The position numbers and the translations under genes were made by a program. Shown in pieces: positions 35,096 to 44,658 of a stretch of DNA of 64,000 nucleotides (the stretch's first letter is position 1; every line of letters starts with the position of its first letter). Origin of the DNA: Candidatus Kapaibacterium sp. (GTDB taxonomy: Bacteria > Bacteroidota > Ignavibacteria > Kapaibacteriales > UBA2268). The DNA lies in assembly GCA_023957315.1 (NCBI GenBank), contig JAMLHE010000015.1, positions 1 through 64,000 on the forward strand, written 5' to 3'. The notes below the pieces were generated by a model. That model was not told the origin of the DNA. It did not search any database and saw only the letters and a program-made list of their open reading frames with translations.

Positions 35096-36262
35096 ATGAT
35101 GCTTAAAAAAGTTAGTTCCGAAAGAATTTCTACGATGGGTGAATCTATTTTTACAACGATGAGCAAATTAGCTTTCGAGAAAAATGCAGTCAATCTTGGT
35201 CAGGGATTTCCGGATTTTGATGGCTATGCGATGATATTTGAAAGTGCTTACCGAGCTATGAAAGAAGGCAAAAATCAGTATGCTCCAAGTCCCGGAATCA
35301 AATCGCTAAGAGATGTCATAAGCGAGGTGAATAGTAATCATTACGGTATATTGTATAATCCTGATACTGAAATAACTATAACAGCAGGAGCCACAGAAGG
35401 GTTGTATTGCGTAATGCAGGCTTTCTTGAATCCGGGAGACGAAGCTATTTTATTTGAGCCATACTATGATGCTCATTATGCAGATGTAATTTTAGCCGGA
35501 GGTATTCCGAAATTTGTAACTTTGCACAAACCCGATTTCTCATTTTCTCAAGATGAATTAGAAAATTCAATTACGCCGAAAACTAAATTGATAGTATTAA
35601 ATACACCCCACAACCCGACAGGTAAAGTATTTTCGCGAGAAGAATTGGAGATAATTGCCAAGATTGCCATCAAGCATGATTTGCTGGTTGTCAGTGATGA
35701 AGTTTATGAATTTTTGACATTCGATGCGGTCAAACATGTTCCTATAGCAACGCTCGACGGTATGAAAGAGCGTTGCATCACAATTTCGTCCACCGGCAAA
35801 ACATTCGGTTCAACAGGTTGGAAAGTAGGCTACGTTTGTGCCGCAAAAGAGTTGACTGATGCTATTAGGAAAGTGCATCAATGGACAACATTCGCCGTAA
35901 ATACACCTGCTCAACATGCTATGGCGGATGCATTCGGCACACTTGACACATATTTGCCGGATTTTCGTGCATTATACCAGAGCAAAAGAGATTTGTTGTT
36001 CAATGCACTGAAAGGCACAGAATACAACCCGTACTTACCTGAAGGAAGTTATTTCATGATGATTGATGTACCCAAAAAATTTGACGGCGATGTAGACGCA
36101 GCAATGAGATTAGTTTCCGAATTTGGAGTAGCAGTAATTCCCCCATCAGTTTTTTATTCCAAGTCTTCCGAAGGCGCTACGCTGCTCAGGCTGTGCTTTG
36201 CGAAAAAGGATGAAACTTTGATTAAAGGTGCTGAAAATTTAATCAATGCTATAAAATCATAG
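35096..36262 (+). CDS. Class I/II aminotransferase (methionine / kynurenine aminotransferase type)
   Basis: A 388-residue fold-type I aminotransferase. Hallmarks: LGQGFPDFDG and YAPSPGIKSLRD at the N-terminus, ITAGATEG for PLP phosphate, NTPHNPTGKV (Asn contacts the ring oxygen), SDEVYEFLTFD, the Schiff-base Lys in SSTGKTFGSTGWKVGY, and the substrate-binding Arg in LLRLCFAKKDE. The GQGFPDFDG start groups it with YbdL-like methionine aminotransferases and kynurenine aminotransferases. The exact amino donor cannot be given. It is 5 bp upstream of tadA and heads a run of closely packed genes to tmk. Confidence 0.9.
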   Translation: MMLKKVSSERISTMGESIFTTMSKLAFEKNAVNLGQGFPDFDGYAMIFESAYRAMKEGKNQYAPSPGIKSLRDVISEVNSNHYGILYNPDTEITITAGATEGLYCVMQAFLNPGDEAILFEPYYDAHYADVILAGGIPKFVTLHKPDFSFSQDELENSITPKTKLIVLNTPHNPTGKVFSREELEIIAKIAIKHDLLVVSDEVYEFLTFDAVKHVPIATLDGMKERCITISSTGKTFGSTGWKVGYVCAAKELTDAIRKVHQWTTFAVNTPAQHAMADAFGTLDTYLPDFRALYQSKRDLLFNALKGTEYNPYLPEGSYFMMIDVPKKFDGDVDAAMRLVSEFGVAVIPPSVFYSKSSEGATLLRLCFAKKDETLIKGAENLINAIKS

Positions 36263-36267
36263 AAAAA

Positions 36268-36735
36268 ATGAAAAGTGTGCACCACAAATATATGTTATTA
36301 GCATTGGAACAAGCTCGGAAAGCTATCAGCCACGGAGATGTGCCTGTGGGAGCAATTGTTGTGCGGAATGAAGAAATTATCGGCACGGGCTATAATATGG
36401 TTGAAAAATTGGGCGACCCGACTTTACATGCCGAAATCATTGCCTTGCGTGAAGCCTCGGAAAATATTGGAGCAAAATTTGTTTACGACAGTACATTGTA
36501 TGTAACTTTAGAGCCCTGCGTAATGTGCACGGGAGCAATTGTTCTTGCACGATTGAAACGCATTGTATATGGCGCTGAGGACACCAAAATGGGAGCATGT
36601 GGAAGCCTGTTCTCAATACCTGCCGAACCACATTTAAACCATAAAGTAGAAGTAATTGGCGGTATTATGTCTGAAGTTTGTGCAAAGTTAATAAGAGATT
36701 TCTTCGAGCAATTACGTATTCAAAAGGACCATTAA
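36268..36735 (+). CDS. tadA: tRNA-specific adenosine deaminase
   Basis: A 155-residue member of the cytidine/deoxycytidylate deaminase fold. Zinc and catalysis: HAE (His54, Glu56) and PCVMC (Cys84, Cys87). The sequence GAIVLARLKRIVYGAED and the C-terminal MSEVCAKLIRDFFEQLR are typical of TadA, which converts A34 to inosine in tRNA-Arg(ACG). Guanine deaminase would also fit the core motif, but the TadA ends make this call firm. The stop abuts the rsmI start. Confidence 0.93.
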   Translation: MKSVHHKYMLLALEQARKAISHGDVPVGAIVVRNEEIIGTGYNMVEKLGDPTLHAEIIALREASENIGAKFVYDSTLYVTLEPCVMCTGAIVLARLKRIVYGAEDTKMGACGSLFSIPAEPHLNHKVEVIGGIMSEVCAKLIRDFFEQLRIQKDH

Positions 36736-37425
36736 ATGTTTGAAACTGCACTGTATATAGTCCCAACGCCAATAGGCAACCTCGATGACATCACTATCAG
36801 AGCAGTCAAGACATTAGAATCTGTAGATTTCATTGCTTGCGAAGACACAAGACATACCGGGATTTTGTTGAAATTATTAAATATTTCAGGCAAAAAATTA
36901 ATTTCGTACCATGACCATAATGAAATCCAAAAAGCAGAGGAAGTCGCTAAAATCATCTCGGAAGGCAAATCTGTTGCCCTTGTCAGTGACGCGGGCACAC
37001 CTTTAATTTCAGACCCGGGTTATAGATTAGTTCAAAAAGCTATCGAATCCGGTTGCAAAATTGTCTCGCTCCCGGGAGCAACAGCATTTGTTCCGGCAAT
37101 TGCTGCTTCCGGCTTGGCAGTACACGGATTTTCATTTTTTGGCTTTATTCCCCAAAAAAAAGGTCGCAAAACATTTCTCGAGAATATGAAAAATTCACTT
37201 TTAACTTCAGTATTTTACGAATCTCCTCACCGATTGCCAAGATTGCTGAAGGAAATCAAAGAAATATTCGATGATGACCGGAAGATAGTAATAGCCAAGG
37301 AAATCAGCAAAATTCACGAAACTTACGTAAGAACCACTACACAAAAAGCATTGGAAGATTTTGAAAATCTTTCGGAATTTAAGGGAGAATTTGTTATTTT
37401 GATAGATGGGAAAAATCAAAAATAG
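36736..37425 (+). CDS. rsmI: 16S rRNA (cytidine1402-2'-O)-methyltransferase
   Basis: A 229-residue protein, full length apart from a short C-terminus. Family motifs: IVPTPIGNLDDITIRA, CEDTRHTGILLK, SYHDHNE, LVSDAGTPLISDPGYRLV, LPGATAFVPAIAASGL, FFGFIPQKKGRK and FYESPHRL. RsmI uses SAM to methylate the ribose of C1402 in the decoding centre. It follows tadA directly and precedes tmk by 6 bp, so these genes form one transcript. Confidence 0.96.
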   Translation: MFETALYIVPTPIGNLDDITIRAVKTLESVDFIACEDTRHTGILLKLLNISGKKLISYHDHNEIQKAEEVAKIISEGKSVALVSDAGTPLISDPGYRLVQKAIESGCKIVSLPGATAFVPAIAASGLAVHGFSFFGFIPQKKGRKTFLENMKNSLLTSVFYESPHRLPRLLKEIKEIFDDDRKIVIAKEISKIHETYVRTTTQKALEDFENLSEFKGEFVILIDGKNQK

Positions 37426-37431
37426 GAAAAT

Positions 37432-38043
37432 ATGTTTATAACATTTGAGGGAATAGACGGCAGTGGCAAAAGCACACAAATTAAACTTTTGCAGGATTAT
37501 ATCGAATCTTGCGGCAATAAAACTGTCATAATACGTGAGCCCGGCGGTACGGCTTTTTCGGAATTAATCAGAGAGATTTTGCTAAACAAAGATATCGAAA
37601 TCAATCCCGTTTCCGAATTATTGCTTTTCGAAGCTGCACGAGCAAATCTCACCCAACAAGTTATAATTCCTGCTCTGAAAAATGGGTTCTATGTGCTTTG
37701 CGATAGATTCTACGATTCGACAACCGCATACCAAGGTTATGGCAGAGAGTTAAATCTCGACGATGTGCTAAATTGCCACAAAATAGCAACTTTCGGTATC
37801 AAGCCTGATGTGACATTCTACCTAAAATTGTCTTTAGATGAATCGTTGGAACGTTCGGCACATAAAAAGCCGGATAGAATGGAAAGAGCCGGACGCGAAT
37901 TTTTCCAACGTGTACTTGAGGGTTTCGATGCAATTGCACAAACCGAACCTGAAAGATTTGTGATAATTGACGCTACGGGAGATATTGAAGAAACACATAG
38001 GAAAATCGTGTCGTTTATTGAAGTGAAATCCCACAACAAATAA
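37432..38043 (+). CDS. tmk: Thymidylate kinase
   Basis: A 203-residue protein. The P-loop is EGIDGSGKST (6-15), the DR(F/Y) motif is CDRFYDSTTAYQGYGREL, and REPGGT binds the substrate phosphate. The lid region (KPDRMERAGREFFQRV) has its Arg residues. Tmk phosphorylates dTMP to dTDP, required for all DNA synthesis. It is the last gene of the aminotransferase-tadA-rsmI-tmk run. Confidence 0.96.
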   Translation: MFITFEGIDGSGKSTQIKLLQDYIESCGNKTVIIREPGGTAFSELIREILLNKDIEINPVSELLLFEAARANLTQQVIIPALKNGFYVLCDRFYDSTTAYQGYGRELNLDDVLNCHKIATFGIKPDVTFYLKLSLDESLERSAHKKPDRMERAGREFFQRVLEGFDAIAQTEPERFVIIDATGDIEETHRKIVSFIEVKSHNK

Positions 38044-38135
38044 AGTTTTATGAATACATTCATCACATATATTTTGGTACTTGTATTTTGATTATTTTTG
38101 TAAATTAATAATTGTCATTTAACATTGGAACTTTT

Positions 38136-39038
38136 ATGCTGAATCAGATAATAATCAAAACTATGCCTTTTATCCCAAAATCAATCATCTATTTGTTTGC
38201 TAAGAAGTATATTGCCGGACCTGAACTCAAAGATGCAGTCACTGTAACTCAAGAATTAATGAAAATAAACGGCTCAAGCACAATTGATGTTCTGGGCGAA
38301 TTTGTAACTGACAAAGGCAGAGCCACACTCGAGAAAAACATGAGTATTGAGGTATTGGATGCCGTACAAGCCAATGCACTCGACACTTACCTTTCCGTGA
38401 AGCCAACTTCATTGGGTCTCGGGCTGGATTTCGATTTCGGAATGAGCAATATCAGAGAAATTATAAGTATCGCCAAATCGAAAGGTATTTTTGTTCGTTT
38501 AGACATGGAAAATTCACCACATACAACCGCAACATTGGAAGTTTATAAAAAACTTCGGGATGAAGGCTTCGATAACGTTGGATTCGTTATCCAAGCCTAT
38601 ATGAGACGCAGTATGGATGATGTGACTGCATTACTTGAATACAAACCGAGCATCAGACTTTGCAAAGGCATATATAACGAAGCGGAATCAATCGCTTACA
38701 AGGGTTACGAGGAAATCAGGACTAATTTCAAGAATTTGCTCGACCTAATGTTAGATAATGGGCTTTACGTCGGGATTGCAACTCATGATGAAGCATTGAT
38801 TCAGTACGGATTAAAAAAAGTTGCCGAAAAGAAGCTCAATCGTGATGAATACGAATTCCAAATGTTACTTGGAGTTAGAGAAAATCGTCGCGACGAATTG
38901 CTCAAACAAGGTCATAGAGTTCGTATTTATATACCGTTCGGACATGATTGGTATGGATATTCGTCACGCCGCTTAAAAGAAAATCCACAAATGGTAGGTC
39001 ATATAGTAAAATCAATTTTCGGACTAAATCAAAACTAA
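38136..39038 (+). CDS. Proline dehydrogenase (monofunctional)
   Basis: A 300-residue protein, the size of the stand-alone bacterial PRODH. The start is the ATG at 38136 with GGAA upstream; a TTG start 24 bp earlier is less likely. Barrel motifs: LGLGLDFDFGMSNIREI, VRLDMENSPHTTATLEVYKK, VIQAYMRRSMDDV, RLCKGIYNEAESIAY, GIATHDEALI, EFQMLLGVR and RIYIPFGHDWYGYSSRRLKE. It oxidises proline to pyrroline-5-carboxylate with FAD and passes electrons to quinone. No P5C dehydrogenase is seen in the window. Its stop overlaps the next start. Confidence 0.93.
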   Translation: MLNQIIIKTMPFIPKSIIYLFAKKYIAGPELKDAVTVTQELMKINGSSTIDVLGEFVTDKGRATLEKNMSIEVLDAVQANALDTYLSVKPTSLGLGLDFDFGMSNIREIISIAKSKGIFVRLDMENSPHTTATLEVYKKLRDEGFDNVGFVIQAYMRRSMDDVTALLEYKPSIRLCKGIYNEAESIAYKGYEEIRTNFKNLLDLMLDNGLYVGIATHDEALIQYGLKKVAEKKLNRDEYEFQMLLGVRENRRDELLKQGHRVRIYIPFGHDWYGYSSRRLKENPQMVGHIVKSIFGLNQN

Positions 39039-39916
39039 TGATAAATAGAATATTTTTCGCTTTGTCGCTTTTGTTTGTATTTTCTTGCAGTTCTAAGCCT
39101 GCAAAATATGAATTTGAAACAATTCGGATTGCTACATTCAACATTGAATGGCTCGGCGATGGTATAGATGACAAGAAAATGCGTGAGGAGTCAGATTACT
39201 TACGCATTGCCGAAGTCATTGAAAAGTTGGATGCCGACTTAATTGGTGTGCAAGAAATCGAAAATGAAAAGGCATTGCTCAAACTTATGGTTCATTTGCC
39301 GGATTTCAGCTATGTGATGGGCAATACGGGCTGGATACAGAATCCGGCTATAATTTTCCGCAAAAATATTGACGTCAGGTTTGTAAGCAATTATCAGCCA
39401 CTGGCAGTAAAGGAAAACAAAACACGCCCGGGTCTTTGGGTAAAAGTGCGAAAAAAGAACTTCGATTTTCATATGATGGTTGTGCATTTCAAAGCGACAT
39501 CTTCATTTGACAATACACCCGAATTAAGAGCCGAAAGCTTCCAATTACGCCAACTTCAATCGAAAGCTCTCAGAAAATGGGCTGATTCACTCGTTACATC
39601 AGGAACAGAGCAAGACATCATTATTATTGGCGATTTTAACGACAACCCGAATCGTGCTAATATGCGAAACTTAGAGCAATTAGTGCATGATGGCGAATTT
39701 TCTTTTCTTACTCAAGATATGGGCAGTTGCAAAAATCCACGATGGGACTTGATTGACCATATAGTTGCAAACAAAAGTGCAAAAAACAGATACGTCGAAG
39801 GCTCAGAATTTGTTTACGATATATTCCAAAGTCATTGGGAACATCAAGCAGTAATGATTTCTGACCACTGTCCGGTTTTGGTATCATTTGAAATCGAAAC
39901 GCCCGACAACGATTAG
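39038..39916 (+). CDS. Lipoprotein endonuclease/exonuclease/phosphatase-family enzyme
   Basis: A 292-residue protein starting at the ATG that overlaps the proline dehydrogenase stop (TAATG); the longer frame would add 30 residues inside that gene. The signal ends FVFSCSS, so it is lipid-anchored outside the cytoplasm. EEP domain motifs are complete: IATFNIEWLGDG (Asn), GVQEIENEKA (Glu), GDFNDNPN (Asp/Asn), and SDHCPVLVSF (Asp/His). The family includes DNases, phosphodiesterases and sphingomyelinases; the lipid anchor suggests an extracellular nuclease or phosphodiesterase. Its stop overlaps the next gene's stop by 4 bp. Confidence 0.88.
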   Translation: MINRIFFALSLLFVFSCSSKPAKYEFETIRIATFNIEWLGDGIDDKKMREESDYLRIAEVIEKLDADLIGVQEIENEKALLKLMVHLPDFSYVMGNTGWIQNPAIIFRKNIDVRFVSNYQPLAVKENKTRPGLWVKVRKKNFDFHMMVVHFKATSSFDNTPELRAESFQLRQLQSKALRKWADSLVTSGTEQDIIIIGDFNDNPNRANMRNLEQLVHDGEFSFLTQDMGSCKNPRWDLIDHIVANKSAKNRYVEGSEFVYDIFQSHWEHQAVMISDHCPVLVSFEIETPDND

Positions 39917-41763
39917 TATAGCTGAATCCCGTCGAGTACGTTGATAACGCTCTGTACGCGACCGAAAGGTGCGGAAATCTGCACACCGGCAATGTAGTCT
40001 TTCATGATTTCGAGCGTTTCGCGAGCGATTTCAATTCCTTCTTTCAATGAATCTTCTTTAGAATCCTGATGCTTGCGTAATCTACCCAAAATTTTATCGG
40101 GTACGTCGCATCCAGGAATTTCGTTGTTCATGAATTCGGCATTTCTGATGGAAGTCAGGGGCCAGAGCCCTGCAATCACAGGAATATCAACATGTTTTAT
40201 TCTATCAAGAAAATTCTCGAACACATTCAAATCGAATACAGGCTGAGTGATGATATATTCCGCTCCGGCATTGATTTTCCAGTCAAGACGAGCTAATTCT
40301 TCTTCAAGATTCACAGCACCGGGATTGGCGCCGACACCACAGAAATATCCCGTAGGTTCGCCAATTGGATTTCCCGCAATGTCGAGCCCGTGATTCAATC
40401 TGTTTATAATATTGACTAAACCTATTGAATCAACATCGAAAACTGCAGTAGCATCGGGGTAATTGCCTAATTTGGGTGGGTCTCCCGTAATTGCAAGAAT
40501 ATTTTTCAAGCCCAAAGCATATGAGCCAAGCAAATCGGATTGGATGCCGATTACATTTCGGTCTCTGCAAACATAATGAAGAATCGTTTCGATTCCGACA
40601 ATATTTTGGATTTGCACTGCCAATGACATTGCCGACATTCTCGCACTTGCACGCGGACCATCGGGAATATTGATGCAATCTATACCGTGATAAAACAATT
40701 CGCGAGCTTTGTCAATCACGGCTTTGGAACCAAGTCCGTGAGGAGGCAAAAGCTCCACCGAAGTCACAAAATGCCCGGCACTCAGTCGTCTGGCAAATCT
40801 GGATTTGTCCGGTGATTCGATTGTCACAACATCATCAGGGCGTTTGATTTCGAGAAATTCAAATTTTCGTTTGCTGATTTCCGGTTTGATAGCATTGAGC
40901 ATATTCCGCATACGTTTGATATGCTCTGGTCCTGTACCTACACAGCCGCCGATAACATTTGCTCCTGCTTGGATGAAATGTTTTGCGTATTCGCCCATAT
41001 ATTCAGGCGAGGTAAGATATAGATTTCTACCGTCAATATTTTTGGGCTTACCTGCCGATGGCATAACTGAAAGTGGCATTTTGGTCAACGGGCGAACAGT
41101 TTCGAGCCATTTGAGCATGACTTGCGGTCCGACGGTCGAATTTACTCCGATTGCATCAGCTTTGAGCAATTCCATTTGCTTGATGATGAACTCAGGTTCA
41201 GCACCGGTCAGAGATGTGCCGTCTTCATCAATGGTCATTTCTGCGATAATCGGCAAATCACAAATTTCACGAGCAGCTTCAGTAGCAATTTGTAATTCTT
41301 CAGGATAGATGAAAGTCTCGAAAATTAGCATGTCCACCCCACCTGCGAGCAGAGCTTCAATTTGCTCAGTAAAGGCTAATTTTGCTTCTTCGCGAGAAGT
41401 TGGTCCGAGCGGTTCAATTTTGATGCCTAATGGACCGATAGAACCCGCCACGTTGATGTCATCTTCCGCTACAGCTCTTGCAAGCCTGGCGCCTTCAAAG
41501 TTGATTGTGTATAATTTATCTGCTAACTGAAATTTCGCTAATTTATATCTATTTGCACCGAAAGTATTCGTCTGAATGACGTCTGCACCGGCACGTTTGT
41601 AATCTTCATGAATTTGCTTCACCAAGGTCGGATTAGTGAGGTTGACCTCATCATAGCAACGGTTGATGAACACTCCCCGATTATACAGTTCGGTGCCAAA
41701 TCCGCCATCGAATAATAGCACACTGTTCCGAATTCTATCTAATATTGTTTCTCTATCTAACAT
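39913..41763 (-). CDS. Homocysteine S-methyltransferase-like / methylenetetrahydrofolate reductase fusion
   Basis: A 616-residue fusion. Residues ~1-300 are the homocysteine methyltransferase barrel (LLFDGGFGTELYNRG, ADVIQTNTFGANRYKL, VAGSIGPLG). Residues ~325-616 are MTHFR (TSVELLPPHG, LHYVCRDRN, LAITGDPPK, GVGANPGAVNL, AGAEYIITQPVFD). In known fusions the two halves make methyl-THF and methylate homocysteine. Here the zinc Cys of GxNC is Ser209 (GVNSTVGP), and GGCCG is GGCVG with only Cys274 kept. The zinc site thus appears incomplete and the methyltransferase activity is doubtful. The MTHFR half looks intact. A TTG start two codons upstream is possible. No riboswitch was recognised upstream. 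Confidence 0.88.
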   Translation of the reverse strand: MLDRETILDRIRNSVLLFDGGFGTELYNRGVFINRCYDEVNLTNPTLVKQIHEDYKRAGADVIQTNTFGANRYKLAKFQLADKLYTINFEGARLARAVAEDDINVAGSIGPLGIKIEPLGPTSREEAKLAFTEQIEALLAGGVDMLIFETFIYPEELQIATEAAREICDLPIIAEMTIDEDGTSLTGAEPEFIIKQMELLKADAIGVNSTVGPQVMLKWLETVRPLTKMPLSVMPSAGKPKNIDGRNLYLTSPEYMGEYAKHFIQAGANVIGGCVGTGPEHIKRMRNMLNAIKPEISKRKFEFLEIKRPDDVVTIESPDKSRFARRLSAGHFVTSVELLPPHGLGSKAVIDKARELFYHGIDCINIPDGPRASARMSAMSLAVQIQNIVGIETILHYVCRDRNVIGIQSDLLGSYALGLKNILAITGDPPKLGNYPDATAVFDVDSIGLVNIINRLNHGLDIAGNPIGEPTGYFCGVGANPGAVNLEEELARLDWKINAGAEYIITQPVFDLNVFENFLDRIKHVDIPVIAGLWPLTSIRNAEFMNNEIPGCDVPDKILGRLRKHQDSKEDSLKEGIEIARETLEIMKDYIAGVQISAPFGRVQSVINVLDGIQLY

Positions 41764-41897
41764 ATTCAATTCTTATTGGAAAATATCTCTGAAACGTTAT
41801 AAGACCATTAATATTTATTTGCTCTTAATCGTTTTAGGTTTTTATTATAAACCTTAATGCCGTATCTTTGAATTTATTTGAATATTGCTTTGGACAA

Positions 41898-43085
41898 ATG
41901 AATCTAAAAATTGTAATAGTCTTTTCTATATGGATTTTAAATTTTTGCAATTTGATTGCCCAAGATAACTATCTTGAAATCAAACCTAAGCCCGGAGATG
42001 GCATCAAAGTCATTTTCGACCGCTACGACATCCCCAAAACTGAAGAAATGTTCATTTGGTTTATGGAACGTAATTCAGGAAAATTCGTTGGAAAAGACGG
42101 TTTGAAACTTTCAGAAAGCTATTTACTCCCTATTCTTGTTTTCGAATACAACGGCAAATCAATTCGCTCTACTATCGAAAATAATGACTATGCCTATGCT
42201 GTGAGCATCCAGGATTATAATGACGACATGCACCGTAAGGCTGTCAAAAAAGGCAACTACCGCAAAGACCATATTCTGTGGCTGCCACAATTTGAACTTG
42301 ATTCGCCCAAAAAGTCTAATTCTGCTAAAAAAATAAAGAAAAAGCTTCCGACTGAAGTAGTGGTTGAATTATTCGGTGAGAAATATAAAAATGTAAAAAT
42401 ACTGAGCCACAAATTAAAAGATTGCATTTTTTATATCGTTTCGGGGCATGGCGGACCAGACCCTGGAGCGGTTGGTTACAGAGATAATCATGAATTACAC
42501 GAAGACGAGTATGCCTACGATGTTTCGCTACGGCTTGCTCGCAATTTAATCGAATATGGAGCCGAAGTTTATGTCATTGTGCAAGATTCATCAGATGGCA
42601 TCCGCGACGGATATTACCTCAATAATTCCTACAATGAGGTTTATATTGATGGTTCGGCTATATCAATTAATCAATTAGAGCGCTTAAAAAAGCGAGTGGA
42701 AATTATCAATAATTTGTATTACAAGAACCAAGCTTCCGGCAAAAAGCAGTATAGTATAGAAACACATGTTGATTCTCGCTACACAGGCAAAATGATAGAT
42801 ATATTTTTCTACCATGGCGAAACCAGCGCCGAGGGCAAACGAGTTGCCGAAATTTTGCTGACAACGATTGAAGATAAGTATCGCAGAGCACAGCCTGGAC
42901 GAGGTTATGACGGTACAGTTACTTCACGCAATTTATATATGATTCGCAATACGATTCCAACAATGATTTTCATCGAAATCGGCAATATTCAAAATCAAAG
43001 AGACCAAATCCGCCTTATAGAAAAAAACAATCGTCAAGCAATTGCAAACTGGCTCCGCGACGGATTGCTGAATGCGATAAAGTGA
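41898..43085 (+). CDS. N-acetylmuramoyl-L-alanine amidase (Amidase_3)
   Basis: A 395-residue exported protein; signal peptide MNLKIVIVFSIWILNFCNLIAQ using the ATG at 41898 (GGAC upstream), as the earlier TTG frame adds only ten residues. Residues ~175-395 are the zinc amidase domain: IVSGHGGPDPGAVGY (His), HEDEYAYDVSLRLA (Glu), SIETHVDS (His) and FIEIGNIQN (catalytic Glu). It cleaves the bond between muramic acid and the stem peptide. The N-terminal 150 residues, lying ahead of the catalytic domain, contain no recognised LysM or AMIN domain. It is divergent from the HMT-MTHFR gene. Confidence 0.9.
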   Translation: MNLKIVIVFSIWILNFCNLIAQDNYLEIKPKPGDGIKVIFDRYDIPKTEEMFIWFMERNSGKFVGKDGLKLSESYLLPILVFEYNGKSIRSTIENNDYAYAVSIQDYNDDMHRKAVKKGNYRKDHILWLPQFELDSPKKSNSAKKIKKKLPTEVVVELFGEKYKNVKILSHKLKDCIFYIVSGHGGPDPGAVGYRDNHELHEDEYAYDVSLRLARNLIEYGAEVYVIVQDSSDGIRDGYYLNNSYNEVYIDGSAISINQLERLKKRVEIINNLYYKNQASGKKQYSIETHVDSRYTGKMIDIFFYHGETSAEGKRVAEILLTTIEDKYRRAQPGRGYDGTVTSRNLYMIRNTIPTMIFIEIGNIQNQRDQIRLIEKNNRQAIANWLRDGLLNAIK

Positions 43086-43179
43086 GTTGAGGACTTGAAT
43101 AAAATGTTAGAATGCAAGCGAATTTTTTTGTTGGATAAATTCTATGTAATTTTGATGTTTGTTAAAATTACATTTTGAA

Positions 43180-44658
43180 ATGTTCGGACAATTAAAGAGA
43201 TTAGGCACGGAAACTCTCATATACGGACTCTCGACAATCATCGGGAGATTTCTGACTTTCATGCTCACCCCTGTTTATACAAACTACCTCAATCCCGTCG
43301 AATTCGATTTTGTGATTTATACTTACTCCATTATTGCCTTTGTGAACATTTTGTACTCGTTCGGGCTTGAATCTTCCTATTTCAGATTTTTCAAGAGCGG
43401 TACTGTCGCAGATTCGCAAAAAGTGTTCACTCATTCGTGGGTTGCGATTCAGCTTATCAGCATTGTAGGCACAATTTTGATTTTCTTGAACTCCGAAACT
43501 TTTGGAGCATACATTGCAAGCGGCGATATTGATAGCCCGGGATTTCTTATACGGACAGCAGTTTTCATCCCATTTTTTGATGCACTAATACTCATCCCCT
43601 TTGCCTATTTGCGTATGACCAACAAGGCGATGAAATTTGCAATGACAAAGTTTGTGCTCATTTTGATTGCCGTTGCACTTAATTTCAAATTTGTAGTGTT
43701 CGATGGATTAGGAGCCGCCGGAGTTTTCTACGCTCAATTAATCTCCTCTATCATAGGATTTTTGCTATTTATTCCGCTGATTTTCAAAAACATCAACCTT
43801 ACTTTTGATATTAAGCTCTTTATTCAGATGCTAAAGTTTGGTCTGCCGACGCTTCCTGCGAACTTTTCTGCTATCGTATTGCAAGTAGCCGACCGCCCGA
43901 TAATCAAAATGCTCAACGATTCGCCCGAATTCCTGACTACATATCAGACCAATCATAGGCTCGGAATTCCGATGATGCTATTTGTGACGATTTTCGAATA
44001 CGCTTGGAAACCATTTTACTTGAGCACCTTTAAAGAGGAAAACGCGAAGGAAATGTATTCGCGCATCTTCACCTATTTCACCTTAATTTCGGCATTCATA
44101 TTTTTGTTCGTTTCATTTTTCTTGGAATACATCGTAGCGATGCCCGGAATAGGCGGCAAATTAATAAATCCGATGTATTGGAACGGGCTTGGAATTGTAC
44201 CAATTATACTCGGAGCATATTATTTCAACGGTGCTTTTACTAATTTCAATGCCGGGATATTGATAGAAAAGAAAACCCAATATCTACCAATTGCTATCGG
44301 TGCCGCTGCAGTGGCAAATATCATTTTGAATTTCGCCCTAATCCCCCACTTCGGCATGTATGGGGCAGCGTTTGCTCAATTTGGAGGATATTTGATTAGT
44401 GCAATCATCATATATTTCTATGCTCAAAAATATTACAAAATCAGCTACGAATGGTCGCGTGTCACATTTATTATCATTTTGGCATTAGCGATATATTTCA
44501 TATTCAATCATGTGATTGATTTTGGCGTTGATTTATATAATATTTTAATCCGCTTTGTTGGTATATTTGTTTACTTTATCGCTTTATATTTCATGAATTT
44601 CCTGAAAAAGGACGAAATCGAATTGTTGAAAAGATTAATCAAACGAAATGCAAAATAA
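43180..44658 (+). CDS. Polysaccharide/lipid flippase of the MOP superfamily (Wzx-like)
   Basis: A 493-residue protein with 12-14 hydrophobic segments, starting at ATG 43180. The N-terminal pattern (LKRLGTETLIYGLSTIIGRF, then TPVYTNYLNPVEFD) is that of polysaccharide biosynthesis/export proteins of the MOP family, which flip lipid-linked oligosaccharides across the inner membrane. No other polysaccharide genes are next to it; it follows an amidase and precedes a U32 gene. Substrate unknown. Its last 11 bp overlap the next gene's start. Confidence 0.9.
   Translation: MFGQLKRLGTETLIYGLSTIIGRFLTFMLTPVYTNYLNPVEFDFVIYTYSIIAFVNILYSFGLESSYFRFFKSGTVADSQKVFTHSWVAIQLISIVGTILIFLNSETFGAYIASGDIDSPGFLIRTAVFIPFFDALILIPFAYLRMTNKAMKFAMTKFVLILIAVALNFKFVVFDGLGAAGVFYAQLISSIIGFLLFIPLIFKNINLTFDIKLFIQMLKFGLPTLPANFSAIVLQVADRPIIKMLNDSPEFLTTYQTNHRLGIPMMLFVTIFEYAWKPFYLSTFKEENAKEMYSRIFTYFTLISAFIFLFVSFFLEYIVAMPGIGGKLINPMYWNGLGIVPIILGAYYFNGAFTNFNAGILIEKKTQYLPIAIGAAAVANIILNFALIPHFGMYGAAFAQFGGYLISAIIIYFYAQKYYKISYEWSRVTFIIILALAIYFIFNHVIDFGVDLYNILIRFVGIFVYFIALYFMNFLKKDEIELLKRLIKRNAK

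Noticed and set aside
41764..41897. A SAM or other riboswitch upstream of the HMT-MTHFR gene
   Set aside because: The 130-bp divergent region is AT-rich and shows no conserved SAM-riboswitch core or expression-platform terminator.
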